The notes beneath the pieces are model-generated. The model saw only the letters and a list, made by a program, of their open reading frames with translations. It made no database searches and was not told the DNA's origin. This document shows positions 1 to 7,722 of a DNA stretch of 22,347 nucleotides, one piece after another. The stretch comes from Chloroflexota bacterium. GTDB lineage: Bacteria; Chloroflexota; Dehalococcoidia; UBA2979. The stretch lies in assembly GCA_947446155.1 (NCBI GenBank), contig CANFFZ010000024.1, positions 1 to 22,347 of the forward strand. Direction: 5' to 3'. The stretch's first letter is position 1; each line of letters opens with the position of its first letter. Both the position numbers and the translations under genes were made by a program.

Positions 1-92
1 CCAAGGGCGTTCTGGAGGTCACGGACGAGGGCTGCGTGGCCCGCCGGGTGTCCGGGAGAGGCCGGAGGGGCGGCTGTGCTGCTCGTCGCCAT
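1..92 (-). CDS. Partial N-terminus of an unidentified protein, cut by the window edge
   Basis: An ATG on the minus strand opens a frame that stays open for 30 codons to the window edge. The visible residues are an Ala/Ser/Pro-rich lead followed by HAALVRDLQNAL, which looks like the start of an amphipathic helix in a soluble protein. Being divergent from the SDR operon, with a -10-like TACACT 10 bases upstream of the ATG, makes a real gene plausible. There is no good Shine-Dalgarno sequence, so the message may have a very short leader. Too little is visible to assign a family. It could be a chance open frame. Confidence 0.4.
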   Translation of the reverse strand, partial: MATSSTAAPPASPGHPAGHAALVRDLQNAL

Positions 93-102
93 GATGCGAC
101 CG

Positions 103-112
103 AGTGTAGCAT
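103..112. promoter_or_regulatory. Overlapping divergent -10-like hexamers
   Basis: AGTGTA at 103-108 reads TACACT on the minus strand, towards the left-edge gene. TAGCAT at 107-112 on the plus strand points towards the SDR gene, 56 bases before its ATG. No convincing -35 is visible for either. The overlap would make the two promoters compete. Assigned from position and hexamer shape only. Confidence 0.3.
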
Positions 113-168
113 CGGTGCCGGTCCGCCCTCGTGCGTCTGAGCGCGAGCCGCCCGACGAGGAGGCACCG

Positions 169-927
169 ATGGACGTGAGTGGCAAGGTCGCGATCGTGAC
201 GGGGTCGTCCGCCGGCGTTGGGCGAGCGCTCGCCCAACGCCTCGCACGCGAGGGCGCGAAAGTGGTCGTGAACTATGCCCATTCCGCCGCCGACGCGGAT
301 GAGGTGGTCGCGGGCATCCGCGCCGCTGGGGGTACCGCGCACGCCGTCCGGGCAGACGTCGGCGACGACGCGGACTGTCGAGTGCTCATCGACAACGCCG
401 TGAGCACTTATGGCGCACTCCATATCCTCGTGAACAACGCCGGGATGACCTACTTCATCGCCCACCCCGATCTCGATGCGGTCAACGAGCAGGTCTGGGA
501 CGACACCTTCCGCACGAACGTGCAGGGCACCTTCAACTGCACCCGCGCCGCTGCCCCGCACATGAAGGCAGCCGGCGAGGGCGCCATCGTGAACATCGCC
601 TCGATCGCGGGGGTGCGCGGGGTCGGCTCCTCGATCCCGTACGCAGCCTCGAAGGCGGCCGTGATCACGATGACCAAGTCGTTCGCGCGGATCCTGAGGT
701 TGGAGATCAGGGTGAACTGCGTCGCCCCCGGGTTCATCGATGGCCGCTGGCTGAAGGGCGGCCTCGGCGAACGCTACGACCAAGCGAAGGCCTCGGCCGC
801 CGCCGCGACGCCGCTGAAGGCCGTAGCGACGCCCGAGACCGTGGCCGACGCCATCTACGGCCTGATCGCGCACCAGGTCTTCGTCACGGGGCAGACCGTC
901 ATCGTCGACGGCGGCGCGAGCCTGTGA
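169..927 (+). CDS. SDR-family NAD(P)-dependent oxidoreductase (FabG-like)
   Basis: A 252-aa classical short-chain dehydrogenase/reductase, the usual length. It has the nucleotide-binding TGSSAGVG at residues 11-18, the structural NNAG at 89-92, and the catalytic tetrad N117, S145, Y158 and K162 (YAASK). The C-terminal TGQTVIVDGGASL is typical of the FabG-like branch. Such enzymes interconvert hydroxyl and keto groups with NAD(P)H in the cytoplasm; the substrate cannot be read from sequence. The start is set by GAGGAGG at 157-163, five bases before the ATG. The frame extends upstream to 76, but that stretch is low-complexity and lacks a ribosome site. The stop overlaps the next gene's GTG by four bases (GTGA), so the two are probably translated together. 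Confidence 0.93.
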   Translation: MDVSGKVAIVTGSSAGVGRALAQRLAREGAKVVVNYAHSAADADEVVAGIRAAGGTAHAVRADVGDDADCRVLIDNAVSTYGALHILVNNAGMTYFIAHPDLDAVNEQVWDDTFRTNVQGTFNCTRAAAPHMKAAGEGAIVNIASIAGVRGVGSSIPYAASKAAVITMTKSFARILRLEIRVNCVAPGFIDGRWLKGGLGERYDQAKASAAAATPLKAVATPETVADAIYGLIAHQVFVTGQTVIVDGGASL

Positions 928-1751
928 CCTCCGACCGCCCCATTGACCTCGGTGGGGCCGACGTCGACGCGGTGCGCGAGGCCCTCGAGGCCGCCGTGAC
1001 CGAGGCGAACAAGGCGATCAGCGCCGTGCGCGCGGGAAAGCGCGTGCGTGTCGGGCACAAACCCGGCGAAGGCCCGGTCACCGAGGCCGACTACGCGGCG
1101 GACGACATCCTCCATGAGCGGCTGATGCCCCTGGTCCCCGGCGCACGCTGGATTTCCGAGGAGTCCGCCGAGGAGGCCCCGCTGCTCCGAGGTGAGCCCA
1201 CCTGGGTCGTCGATCCGCTCGACGGCACGAGCGAGTTCTTGCGTGGACTGCCGGAGTTCGGTGTCTCGGTCGCACTCTTCGTGCAGGGACGCCTCGTGAT
1301 GGGGGCGGTCGGGCTGCCGGCCGAGGACTCGGTGCTGTCGGCGGTCATCGGTGGCGGGCGGCGGGAGACGCGTCGGGACGGGGTGACGCTGCCGATGCTC
1401 CCCAACGACGGCGTGGTCCGACGGGTGGTGGTCTCCCGGCACGACTACGAGCGCCGCCGCCTGCAGTTCCAGATTCCCTACGAGGTCTACCCCTGCGGTT
1501 CTTCCGCGGTGAAGCTCGTCCACGCCGCCGGGATCGACACCGACGTCTACCTTTCGACGGGGCCGAGGTCGCTGTGGGATATCGCCGGTGGTGTGGCCAT
1601 CATCGAAGGGGTGGGTGGCACGCTGCTGCAGATCAACGGCAGACCACTCGTGCTCTCGCCCCAGCAGATCGAGGTGCCCGCGTTCGTCGCTGGCGCCCCG
1701 ACCGACGCGCTCACGCTGCTCAGGCGCCTCGGCGCGCCGCTCGACTCGTAG
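924..1751 (+). CDS. Inositol monophosphatase-family phosphatase (IMPase/HisN/CysQ-like)
   Basis: A 275-aa Mg2+-dependent sugar or nucleotide phosphatase. Motif A is DPLDGTSEF at 97-105 and motif B is WDIAGG at 218-223. The expected metal ligands are E79 or E80 (ISEES), D97, D100 and D219. TEADYAAD at 53-60 is the conserved helix before the first metal ligand. Known members hydrolyse inositol-1-phosphate, histidinol phosphate or 3'-phosphoadenosine 5'-phosphate, and the sequence does not decide between them. There is no his or cys operon nearby to point to HisN or CysQ. The GTG start overlaps the SDR stop as GTGA, without a strong Shine-Dalgarno sequence of its own, which suggests coupling. 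A strong hairpin follows 66 bases after the stop. Confidence 0.92.
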   Translation: MTSDRPIDLGGADVDAVREALEAAVTEANKAISAVRAGKRVRVGHKPGEGPVTEADYAADDILHERLMPLVPGARWISEESAEEAPLLRGEPTWVVDPLDGTSEFLRGLPEFGVSVALFVQGRLVMGAVGLPAEDSVLSAVIGGGRRETRRDGVTLPMLPNDGVVRRVVVSRHDYERRRLQFQIPYEVYPCGSSAVKLVHAAGIDTDVYLSTGPRSLWDIAGGVAIIEGVGGTLLQINGRPLVLSPQQIEVPAFVAGAPTDALTLLRRLGAPLDS

Positions 1752-1817
1752 GCGTCGAGGCAGGCGGATCGCCAGTATTGGCGCGGTGATTCGGGATCCG
1801 GTGAGTGAGGACAAGCG

Positions 1818-1845
1818 AAAGGCCGCCGGCGTCCCGGCGGCCTTT
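1818..1845. terminator. Bidirectional intrinsic terminator-like hairpin
   Basis: A perfect 12-bp stem (AAAGGCCGCCGG pairing with CCGGCGGCCTTT) closes over a CGTC tetraloop. The TTT at the right foot continues into a moderately U-rich stretch on plus. On minus the same hairpin also ends in TTT. It lies between the end of the plus operon and the convergent minus-strand small ORF, so it can serve both. Confidence 0.75.
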
Positions 1846-1849
1846 GCTG

Positions 1850-1868
1850 TTCTAGCGTCTCGCTAGAA
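1850..1868. repeat. Inverted repeat forming a second hairpin
   Basis: TTCTAGCG and CGCTAGAA form a perfect 8-bp stem over a TCT loop, five bases after the terminator hairpin. A third stem follows (GAAGAAG at 1866-1872 with CTTCTTC at 1878-1884), which spans the stop codon of the small minus ORF. The first two may together act as a tandem terminator or a 3'-end stabiliser for the small message. Confidence 0.5.
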
Positions 1869-1874
1869 GAAGGG

Positions 1875-1958
1875 TTACTTCTTCTTCGCGGACTTACCAG
1901 CCGGCTTCGCAGCGGGCTTGGCAGCGGGCTTCGCAGCAGCCTTCTTCGTCGCAGCCAC
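1875..1958 (-). CDS. Tiny Lys/Ala/Pro-rich basic peptide, histone-H1-tail-like
   Basis: A 27-codon ORF starts with GTG and ends in TAA. It encodes MAATKKAAAKPAAKPAAKP followed by AGKSAKKK: about ten lysines, no acidic residues, and a repeated AAKP unit. GAGG lies eight bases before this GTG. A second GTG two codons earlier (at 1964) is too close to the GAGG, so 1958 is preferred. Basic AKP repeats occur in histone H1-like tails of bacterial nucleoid proteins, where they bind DNA non-specifically. Here the tail stands alone, as a mini-protein or as the remnant of a larger gene. The same frame is open upstream to about 2060 but has no better start. A TACATT at 2042-2047 (minus) is a weak possible -10. 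The rest of the gap up to 2153 holds nothing I recognise. Confidence 0.5.
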   Translation of the reverse strand: MAATKKAAAKPAAKPAAKPAGKSAKKK

Positions 1959-2153
1959 GTTCACATCCTCGACTAGCCGGGCGGACGCCCGATTCCGAAT
2001 GGGTCGTGGATCAGGGTCGGGCCCGACCGATCCACCCGCGCAATGTAGCGCGACTGATCGCTAGCGGGACACGTCTGCAAGTGGTTGCGCGCAACTTTTT
2101 TCGTGAAGGATCCGGCGACCGCCGCCGACCCGATCCGATCTGCGTGATCGAGA

Positions 2154-2804
2154 TCAGTCGCGCGCGACCTCGGACGGCTCGCGACGCGCGACCACCGCCC
2201 ACAGCGGGTCGGCGCCGCCGGGCGATCGATCGATGACCAACGGCTCGCCGAGGCCACCCGCGAGCGCGAGGTACGTCGCCACCAGTCGCACGCGATCCTC
2301 GGCGCCCAGCGACTTCCAGACGGCGACCGCTTTCGTGGGGAACATCCGATGCGAGAACGCGACGAGGCAGAGCCCGCCCGGCGTGAGCACCCGAGAGACC
2401 TCGGCAAAGACCTCGATGGGGCGGGTGAGGTACTGCACCGAGACAGCGCAGACCACGGCGTCGAACGAGGCGTCCTCGTAGGGGAGCGTGGGGTCGGCGT
2501 TCAGGTCGCGCACCTCGTGGTCGGTCAGCCGAGGGTTGGCGCGGAGTTCGGCCGCGTTCATCCCGAGCCCGGCCACTCGGCTGTACTCGATCTCGGGCGG
2601 GAGGTGGCTCACCCAGGAGGACATCAGGTCGAGTACGCGCGATCCGGGAGCCAGCGTGTCGCGGTAGAGCCCGGTCAGCGCCTCGATCGTGGTGTCGTCG
2701 ATGTGGGTGACGAGGCGGGGTTCCTCGTAGAAGAAGCGGTCGGCGGAGGTGTCCTCGCGCTGGAAGAAGTGTGGTGGGAAAGGCATGGCGGGGCCGGAGG
2801 TCAT
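2154..2804 (-). CDS. Class I SAM-dependent methyltransferase (type 11)
   Basis: A 216-aa protein with a Rossmann methyltransferase core. Motif I is VLDLMSSWVSHLP at 57-69. The substrate-side motif is LPYEDASFDAVVC at 107-119, followed by the post-motif VLTPGGLCLVAFSHRMF. The N-terminal PPHFFQREDTSAD, with FFYEEPRLVTHID, belongs to a conserved bacterial subfamily whose substrate I do not know. I take the ATG at 2804, which has GGAG 11 bases upstream, inside the end of the cupredoxin gene. An alternative ATG at 2786 has no ribosome site. The frame runs further upstream, but that part belongs to the cupredoxin region. It is the last gene of the run that starts at the Lon-like protease. Confidence 0.88.
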   Translation of the reverse strand: MTSGPAMPFPPHFFQREDTSADRFFYEEPRLVTHIDDTTIEALTGLYRDTLAPGSRVLDLMSSWVSHLPPEIEYSRVAGLGMNAAELRANPRLTDHEVRDLNADPTLPYEDASFDAVVCAVSVQYLTRPIEVFAEVSRVLTPGGLCLVAFSHRMFPTKAVAVWKSLGAEDRVRLVATYLALAGGLGEPLVIDRSPGGADPLWAVVARREPSEVARD

Positions 2805-2812
2805 CGGTTCGG

Positions 2813-3264
2813 TTACTCCGTCACACCAATCGTGATGTTGCCGTGGAGATTCTCGTGCCCCGGCGTCGTACAGAGCAGCCCCACCTGGCCGCTTGCGGGC
2901 ACCTTCAGTCGGATCAGCGTCGTTCCGAGGCCGCACGTAATACTCGGAACCCGGCTGGGAGCCCTGCACCACGAACGCGTGCGCCCCCGGCGCGCCCGTC
3001 ACGACGAGGTCGAGCACATCGCCAGGCCTCGCGCTCACCCCGGAGAGGTCGAGGACGCCGCCGGCGCCGCTCACCATCACCGTCCGCGTCGCGATCTCAG
3101 ACCCAAGGGCGCTCGCCTGCGGCTGGGAGAAGTGCCCGTGCGCCCCCCCATGCGAACGCCCACGCCACACCCACGCCCAGGACCACGCCGAGCGCGAGCC
3201 GCCGCGACAGCCGTCGAGGCAGCCGAGGCCGACGCAGGGGTTCCGAAGGAAGGACGGTCGCCAT
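2813..3264 (-). pseudogene. Membrane-anchored cupredoxin, broken by two same-direction frameshifts
   Basis: Three consecutive frames together spell one small blue-copper-type protein. Frame one starts at the ATG at 3264 and gives a basic N-terminus and a membrane anchor (RRLALGVVLGVGVAWAFAWG, residues about 21-40). Deleting one base in a run of seven Cs (3143-3149, plus strand) joins it to a second frame with RPGDVLDLVVTGAPGAHAFV, which supplies a candidate copper His. A second one-base shift around 2920-2950 joins a third frame carrying LIRLKVPASGQVGLLCTTPG then HENLHGNITIGVTE and a stop. C and H in CTTPGH fit the cupredoxin ligand loop, but the usual axial Met is not evident. Rebuilt length is about 149 aa. 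This is either a genuine pseudogene or two consensus errors. The 28-base gap to the HAD gene and 8-base gap to the methyltransferase fit an operon member. Confidence 0.7.
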
Positions 3265-3292
3265 CGATCCAGCGTACTGCTCGACCGGGCCG

Positions 3293-3841
3293 CTACGGGA
3301 CGAGGCGTGCTGCGAGGTACAGGAGGCTCTCAACGCGCTCGACCGCCGGTGCGAGGGCAAGGTCACGGTTGCGAGGCCAGTCGCACAGGTAGACGTGGAT
3401 GTCCGTGGTCTGGGCGAGTAGTTGCGCCGTCCGCGCGTCGTCCTCGACATGCTCGACGGCGCCGAGGCGCCGGAGCGTCGCCTGCTTGTAGTGGGCGCTC
3501 CCGAGCGCGGATCGGTTCACATAGAGCGCCTCGAAGATGCCCTCGAAGTCGTGGTGACGCAACCACCAGGTGGGGACGGTGCGGCGGCCCGTCACGACCA
3601 CGAGGCGTCGCACAGTCGCGAGGCGGAGCAGAGCCTCGCGTGCGCCGGGCATCGGGCGGCGGAAGTCGAAGCGCAGCCGGTCGAGGGGTTCTCTCACCCA
3701 CCTCGGGTACACCTTCGCGGGGTGGGGTTCCGCGGTCGGGTCGTAAAACGAGCGATGGATGCCGAGGTTGCGCCCGAGCGGTGGCTCGCAGAACACCCCG
3801 TCCATGTCCACCGTCATCAACGGTCGCGTATCGGGGTTCAC
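3293..3841 (-). CDS. HAD-superfamily hydrolase
   Basis: A 182-aa haloacid-dehalogenase-fold phosphatase candidate. Motif I is TVDMDGVFC, with nucleophile D12 and acid/base D14. Motif II is VVVTGRR with T84. Motif III is probably K119 (HYKQATL). Motif IV is VEDDART with E133 and D134-D135. All four are in order and at normal spacing, so it should be active. The cap is small, and no substrate can be inferred. The GTG start shares GTGA with the permease stop. A downstream ATG (codon 9) would leave only two residues before the motif I strand. It sits between the permease and the cupredoxin. A longer overlapping frame running into the permease is an artefact of GC-rich sequence. Confidence 0.85.
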   Translation of the reverse strand: MNPDTRPLMTVDMDGVFCEPPLGRNLGIHRSFYDPTAEPHPAKVYPRWVREPLDRLRFDFRRPMPGAREALLRLATVRRLVVVTGRRTVPTWWLRHHDFEGIFEALYVNRSALGSAHYKQATLRRLGAVEHVEDDARTAQLLAQTTDIHVYLCDWPRNRDLALAPAVERVESLLYLAARLVP

Positions 3842-5154
3842 GAGGCGCCTGCCCGCTCGCCTCGGACCGCGATGAACGAGAGGGCGATCCCCACCGCGAG
3901 GGTCGCGATCCCGTTGAGGAGCGCCTCGAGTTCCACGAACGCGGCGAGGGTGACGGCGCCGAAGAGGGCCACGGCTGCCGAGACGGGCACGCGACCCGGC
4001 GCGAGCGGGAGGCGGAACGGACGCTCGTGACTCGGCTGGGAGAAGCGCAGGCGGACGACCGCCGCGTTCACCGCGATGAAGATGGCGAGGACGGCGAAGT
4101 TCGTCACCTGTGCGAGATACCCGATCCCACCCACGAGCGCGAGCCCGGAGGCGAGCGCCCCACCGACCAGCACGGCGACCCACGGTGTCTGGCGTGCCTC
4201 GTGGGCGCGAGCCAAGATGCGCGGGAGGAGCCCGCGCTGCGCCATCCCGTATGCCGACCGCGCGCCGGTTGCGAGCGAGAGCAGCACCGTGTTGAACGTC
4301 GCGAAGAGCGCCCCGACCGCGAGGGCGTCCGCCGCCCGCCCTCCGGCCGCCGTCTCCATGACGAGGGCGAGCGGCGCGCTGCCCTCCGCAAGCGCATCCG
4401 CGTCGACAACGGAGACCGCCACGACCGCGACTGCGACGTACAGCACCCCGGTGATCGTGATCGCCACCATGAAGGCGAGCGGCAGGTTTCTGCTCGGGTT
4501 GTGGACCTCCTCGGCAAGTGTCGCGATCTGCTCGAAGCTCTGGTAGGCGAAGAACACCACCGCCGCCGCAGCAAGGACGCCGCCTAGGCCGGCAGTGGAC
4601 GCGAGCAGGTTGGCATCGCCGATATGCGGCAGCCCGAAGGCGATGACCGCGAGCAGCCCGCCTGCCTCGATGATCGCGAACGTGCCAGCGACCCGCACCG
4701 TCTCGCCCGGGCCGACCAGTGCGATCGCGGTGCAGAGCAGGAGCGCTGCGAGGGCGAACGCACGCTCGGGCCCGCCGACTAGTTCGGCGAGGTAGCCGCC
4801 GAACCCGATGGCGACGGTGGAGGCGGCCAGCAACGCAACCACGATGGTCATCCACCCGCAGACGAAAGCGACCTGCGGGCCAAACGCCTCGTGTGTGTAT
4901 GCCGCCGAGGCTCCCGCCTCCGGGTACATGGTCGCCAGTTCGCAATAGGAGAGTCCGGTCGCGGTAGCGAGGATGGCGCCGAGCAGGAATGCGAGCCAGA
5001 GGATGTTGCCGGTCAGGCCAGCGGGCTCGCCGATCAAGACGTAGATCCCCGCGCCCAGAATGATCCCAACTCCGGAGAGCGCCGCCCCAATGGGGCCGAT
5101 GCTACGGCGCAGACCTTGCGAGGCTCTCGGGTCTGCCGTGCTGGCCGCGGCCAT
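3838..5154 (-). CDS. APC-family amino acid permease
   Basis: A 438-aa integral membrane protein with about twelve hydrophobic segments, beginning near residue 22. The first carries GVGIILGAGIYVLIG (28-42), whose GAGIY is the substrate-binding unwound turn of the APC (LeuT-like) fold. The conserved FFAYQSFEQIATLAEEVHNP lies at the end of TM6 and the following loop. Members are H+-coupled amino acid or polyamine transporters in the inner membrane; the substrate is not evident. The ATG lies two bases after the stop of the Lon-like protease, with GGTGAG inside that gene's end as a likely ribosome site. The two are therefore almost certainly co-transcribed and probably coupled. The 3' end overlaps the HAD gene by four bases. 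Confidence 0.92.
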   Translation of the reverse strand: MAAASTADPRASQGLRRSIGPIGAALSGVGIILGAGIYVLIGEPAGLTGNILWLAFLLGAILATATGLSYCELATMYPEAGASAAYTHEAFGPQVAFVCGWMTIVVALLAASTVAIGFGGYLAELVGGPERAFALAALLLCTAIALVGPGETVRVAGTFAIIEAGGLLAVIAFGLPHIGDANLLASTAGLGGVLAAAAVVFFAYQSFEQIATLAEEVHNPSRNLPLAFMVAITITGVLYVAVAVVAVSVVDADALAEGSAPLALVMETAAGGRAADALAVGALFATFNTVLLSLATGARSAYGMAQRGLLPRILARAHEARQTPWVAVLVGGALASGLALVGGIGYLAQVTNFAVLAIFIAVNAAVVRLRFSQPSHERPFRLPLAPGRVPVSAAVALFGAVTLAAFVELEALLNGIATLAVGIALSFIAVRGERAGAS

Positions 5155-5156
5155 GC

Positions 5157-7679
5157 CTACACGCTCACCGGCGGCTCGGGTGGGGGTGGGGGCGGGATGC
5201 CCGGCGTTGGCGGCGGTGCGGGTGCGGCCATCACGATGCGTGCGGCCTCGCCCGAGGCCGCACCGGGTGCGCGGCCTACCGCGAACGCTTCCAGCCGGTC
5301 TTCCACGCGTCGGAAGATCGAGCCCACCGGGTACTTGCCGTCTACGCCTCGGGTGCCACCGGCAGGCACGCCCGTCAGCACCTCGATGCCCTCCTCGATG
5401 CGGTCGACGGCCCAGATGTGGAAGCGGCCCGCCTCGATGGCGGCGACCACGTCCGTGCGCAGCACGAGGTTCTGGACGTTCGTGCGCGGCAGCATGACGC
5501 CCTGGTCGCCGGTCAGGCCGCGCACGCTACAGAGGTCGAAGAAGCCCTCGACCTTCTCGGTCGCGCCGCCGATCGGCTGGATGTTCCCCAATTGGTCGAT
5601 GGAGCCGGTGACGGCGATCCGCTGCTGGATGGGGGCCTCGGCCAGGGCGGAGAGCAGGGCGTAGGTCTCCGTGGAGGACGCCGAGTCGCCATCGATGTCG
5701 CCATACAACTGCTCAAAGGTGAGGCTGGCGTGCAGCGCGCTCGCGCGGTCCTGGCCGAAACGGTCGGCGAGCAGGCCGCGGAGGATGAGGAAGCCCTTGT
5801 TGTGGATGCGCCCGGCCATATCGCTGTCGCGCTCCACCATCACGATGGCACCGTTGCCACGCGAGACGACGCAGGTCACTCTCGATGGCCGCCCGAAGGA
5901 GATGTCGCCGAGGTCGTATACGGAAAGCGCATTGATCTGGCCGGAGCGCTCGCCCTTCGTGTCCACGTGGATCGAGCCGTCGTCCATCGCGGCTAGCACA
6001 CGGTCACGCACGAGGGCAGAGCGGTAGACCGACTCCTCGACGGCTCGCTCGACGTGCGAGGCGGCCACGACCGAGGCGCCCTCGGCACGCGCCCAGTAGT
6101 CGGACTGGCGAGTGACATCGAGGAACACGGCCATGTTCGCGGAGAGACGCCGCTGGTCGGCGACCATCCGCGATGAGTGCTGGAGCAGGCGCGACACCGC
6201 GTCCCGACCGAACGGGAGCAACCCCCCGCGCGTCGCCTCGGCGCGCACGATCGAGGCGACGCCCATCGCGTTCTCCGAGTTACACGGGAAGTCCGTCTCG
6301 AACTCGGCCTTCACGCGGAACAACTGGCGGAAGTCCGGGTCGTAACGGTAGAGCGCGCTGTAGAGGTAGCCCTCGCCGACGAGGACGACTTTCACGTTCA
6401 GCGGGATCGGCTCGGGCCGCAGCCCGGTCGTCGGCATCATGCCGTACGTCTCCGCGAGGTTCTCGATAGCAACGGTGCCGGAGGTCAGCGCGCGCTTCAG
6501 GCCGTCCAACGACACCTGGTTCGCGAGCAGGTCACGCAGCCGGAGGACCAGGTAGCCGCCGTTCGCCTTCAAGAGCGCTCCAGCGCGGATCATTGTGTGG
6601 TCGGTCGCCATGCCGCCACCGGGCTGGCTCTGGTATTCGATGCGCCCTACGAGGTTCTGATAGGTCGGGTTGACCTCGGTGACGACAGGCGCGCCCTTCT
6701 GCGGGTCGTTCGTGACGGCGGGATTCACCTCATAGCGGCGCATCGGGGACGCGCTGGCCGCCAGCCCGAGGCCGAGCGGGAGCGCCGGGCCTGCCTCCAC
6801 GGTGCGGAAGCGGTCGCGCTCATGGCGGAGGTCATCACGTACGGCGTCGAGGTACTCCTGAACCGCGATGTCGTGGCCGAAACGTTCGGCCAGCGGCTGG
6901 AACAGGTGGTCGATGGCGAAGGCGGCGACCTCCTCATCGAGGGCGGTGCCACGCTCAGTCGCCTCGCGCTCGGCGGCGCGCACCTTCAGCAGCGCCTCCT
7001 GCACGCCCTCTTCGAGGGTTCGGCGCTTCTCGCCCATCGCCTGACGCTCCGCTTCGGGTAGCGCGGCGAACTGCTCTTCGGTCGCAGGTTTCCCCTCGAT
7101 CAGCGGAGCCGAGACGATGCCAGCCTGCCCGAACTGGAGGGCGAAGCCCATCTGGAGCGCGTGCGCCTGGAGTGCCTCGAGGATCAGGTCGCGCCCGCGG
7201 CCGACGTCCTCCGCCAGTGCCTGCCGGCGGCGCACGTAGTCGTCCGAGTCGAACGCGGCACGGATCTCTTTCGCGGCGGCGGCAACCGCCTCCTCCATCG
7301 CGCGCGCGAAGCGCAGCCCCTCGCCCGGCGCGAGGCTGATCGCCTGTGGATGGTCGGGCCTCGTGAAGTTGTGGACGTACACCCAGTCGAGGGGAGACTC
7401 GGCTGTCGCGGCTCGCCGCTTGAGGAACACCGTGACGATGGTCTGCTTGCCGTAGCCGTCCGGCCCGGACGCGAACAGGTGGTACCCCGGCGCTTCCATC
7501 CCCAGCGCGAACTCGACGGCGCGGACGGCCCGCTCCTGCCCGAACACGGCGTCGAGGTTAGGGAGGGCGTCAGTGGTCTCGAACGGGAGCCACTCCGCCG
7601 GGCAGGTCGCCGTCACCTGCTCCGCCGTCAGCCGGAGCGCCTCACGGAGTCCTCGAGGCGCATCAGGGGACGAGGTCAT
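5157..7679 (-). CDS. Lon-like ATP-dependent protease (AAA_32 / peptidase S16 type)
   Basis: An 840-aa cytosolic protease of the Lon-related family with an AAA_32-type ATPase instead of the classical Lon N-domain. Walker A is GPDGYGKQT at 72-80. The central region has long charged helices and ANGGYLVLRLRDLLAN, the likely Walker B area. The C-terminal S16 domain carries the catalytic dyad: S666 in DGDSASS and K709 in GGATEKVEGFF. The Ser-Lys spacing of 43 is the same as in E. coli Lon (S679/K722). After the protease domain comes an unusual proline-rich tail of about 22 residues (PPPTPGIPPPPPPEPP). There are no membrane helices. The ATG is preceded by AAAGGG at seven bases. It appears to lead an operon with the permease, HAD, cupredoxin and methyltransferase genes, but no functional link is evident. 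Confidence 0.93.
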   Translation of the reverse strand: MTSSPDAPRGLREALRLTAEQVTATCPAEWLPFETTDALPNLDAVFGQERAVRAVEFALGMEAPGYHLFASGPDGYGKQTIVTVFLKRRAATAESPLDWVYVHNFTRPDHPQAISLAPGEGLRFARAMEEAVAAAAKEIRAAFDSDDYVRRRQALAEDVGRGRDLILEALQAHALQMGFALQFGQAGIVSAPLIEGKPATEEQFAALPEAERQAMGEKRRTLEEGVQEALLKVRAAEREATERGTALDEEVAAFAIDHLFQPLAERFGHDIAVQEYLDAVRDDLRHERDRFRTVEAGPALPLGLGLAASASPMRRYEVNPAVTNDPQKGAPVVTEVNPTYQNLVGRIEYQSQPGGGMATDHTMIRAGALLKANGGYLVLRLRDLLANQVSLDGLKRALTSGTVAIENLAETYGMMPTTGLRPEPIPLNVKVVLVGEGYLYSALYRYDPDFRQLFRVKAEFETDFPCNSENAMGVASIVRAEATRGGLLPFGRDAVSRLLQHSSRMVADQRRLSANMAVFLDVTRQSDYWARAEGASVVAASHVERAVEESVYRSALVRDRVLAAMDDGSIHVDTKGERSGQINALSVYDLGDISFGRPSRVTCVVSRGNGAIVMVERDSDMAGRIHNKGFLILRGLLADRFGQDRASALHASLTFEQLYGDIDGDSASSTETYALLSALAEAPIQQRIAVTGSIDQLGNIQPIGGATEKVEGFFDLCSVRGLTGDQGVMLPRTNVQNLVLRTDVVAAIEAGRFHIWAVDRIEEGIEVLTGVPAGGTRGVDGKYPVGSIFRRVEDRLEAFAVGRAPGAASGEAARIVMAAPAPPPTPGIPPPPPPEPPVSV
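5178..5196 (+). other. G-quadruplex-type motif opposite the poly-proline codons
   Basis: The plus strand reads four G-runs of 3, 5, 5 and 3 separated by single bases (T, T, C). It fits the G3+N1 quadruplex pattern with very short loops. It is the template strand of the poly-Pro tail of the Lon-like protease and ends about 25 bases from the permease start. Confidence 0.55.
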
Positions 7680-7722
7680 GCGGTGGCCCTTTCGTCAGCG
7701 CCGGGAGCGGGGCGCACCAGCA

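Noticed and set aside
19..873. 284-aa open frame on minus over the SDR gene
   Set aside because: The SDR frame has all catalytic motifs. The antisense frame is Arg/Gly/His-rich with no motif.
2081..2101. GTTGCGCGCAAC palindrome followed by TTTTTT
   Set aside because: It resembles a plus-strand terminator, but the usable stem is only 4 bp, the outer pairs do not match, and no plus-strand gene ends nearby.
2349..3392. 347-aa open frame on plus
   Set aside because: Antisense to the methyltransferase and cupredoxin; composition is that of a shadow frame.
3842..4945. Long upstream part of the minus frame ending at 3293
   Set aside because: It overlaps the APC permease in another frame and is Arg-rich without motifs. 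Only the part from 3841 down is the HAD gene.
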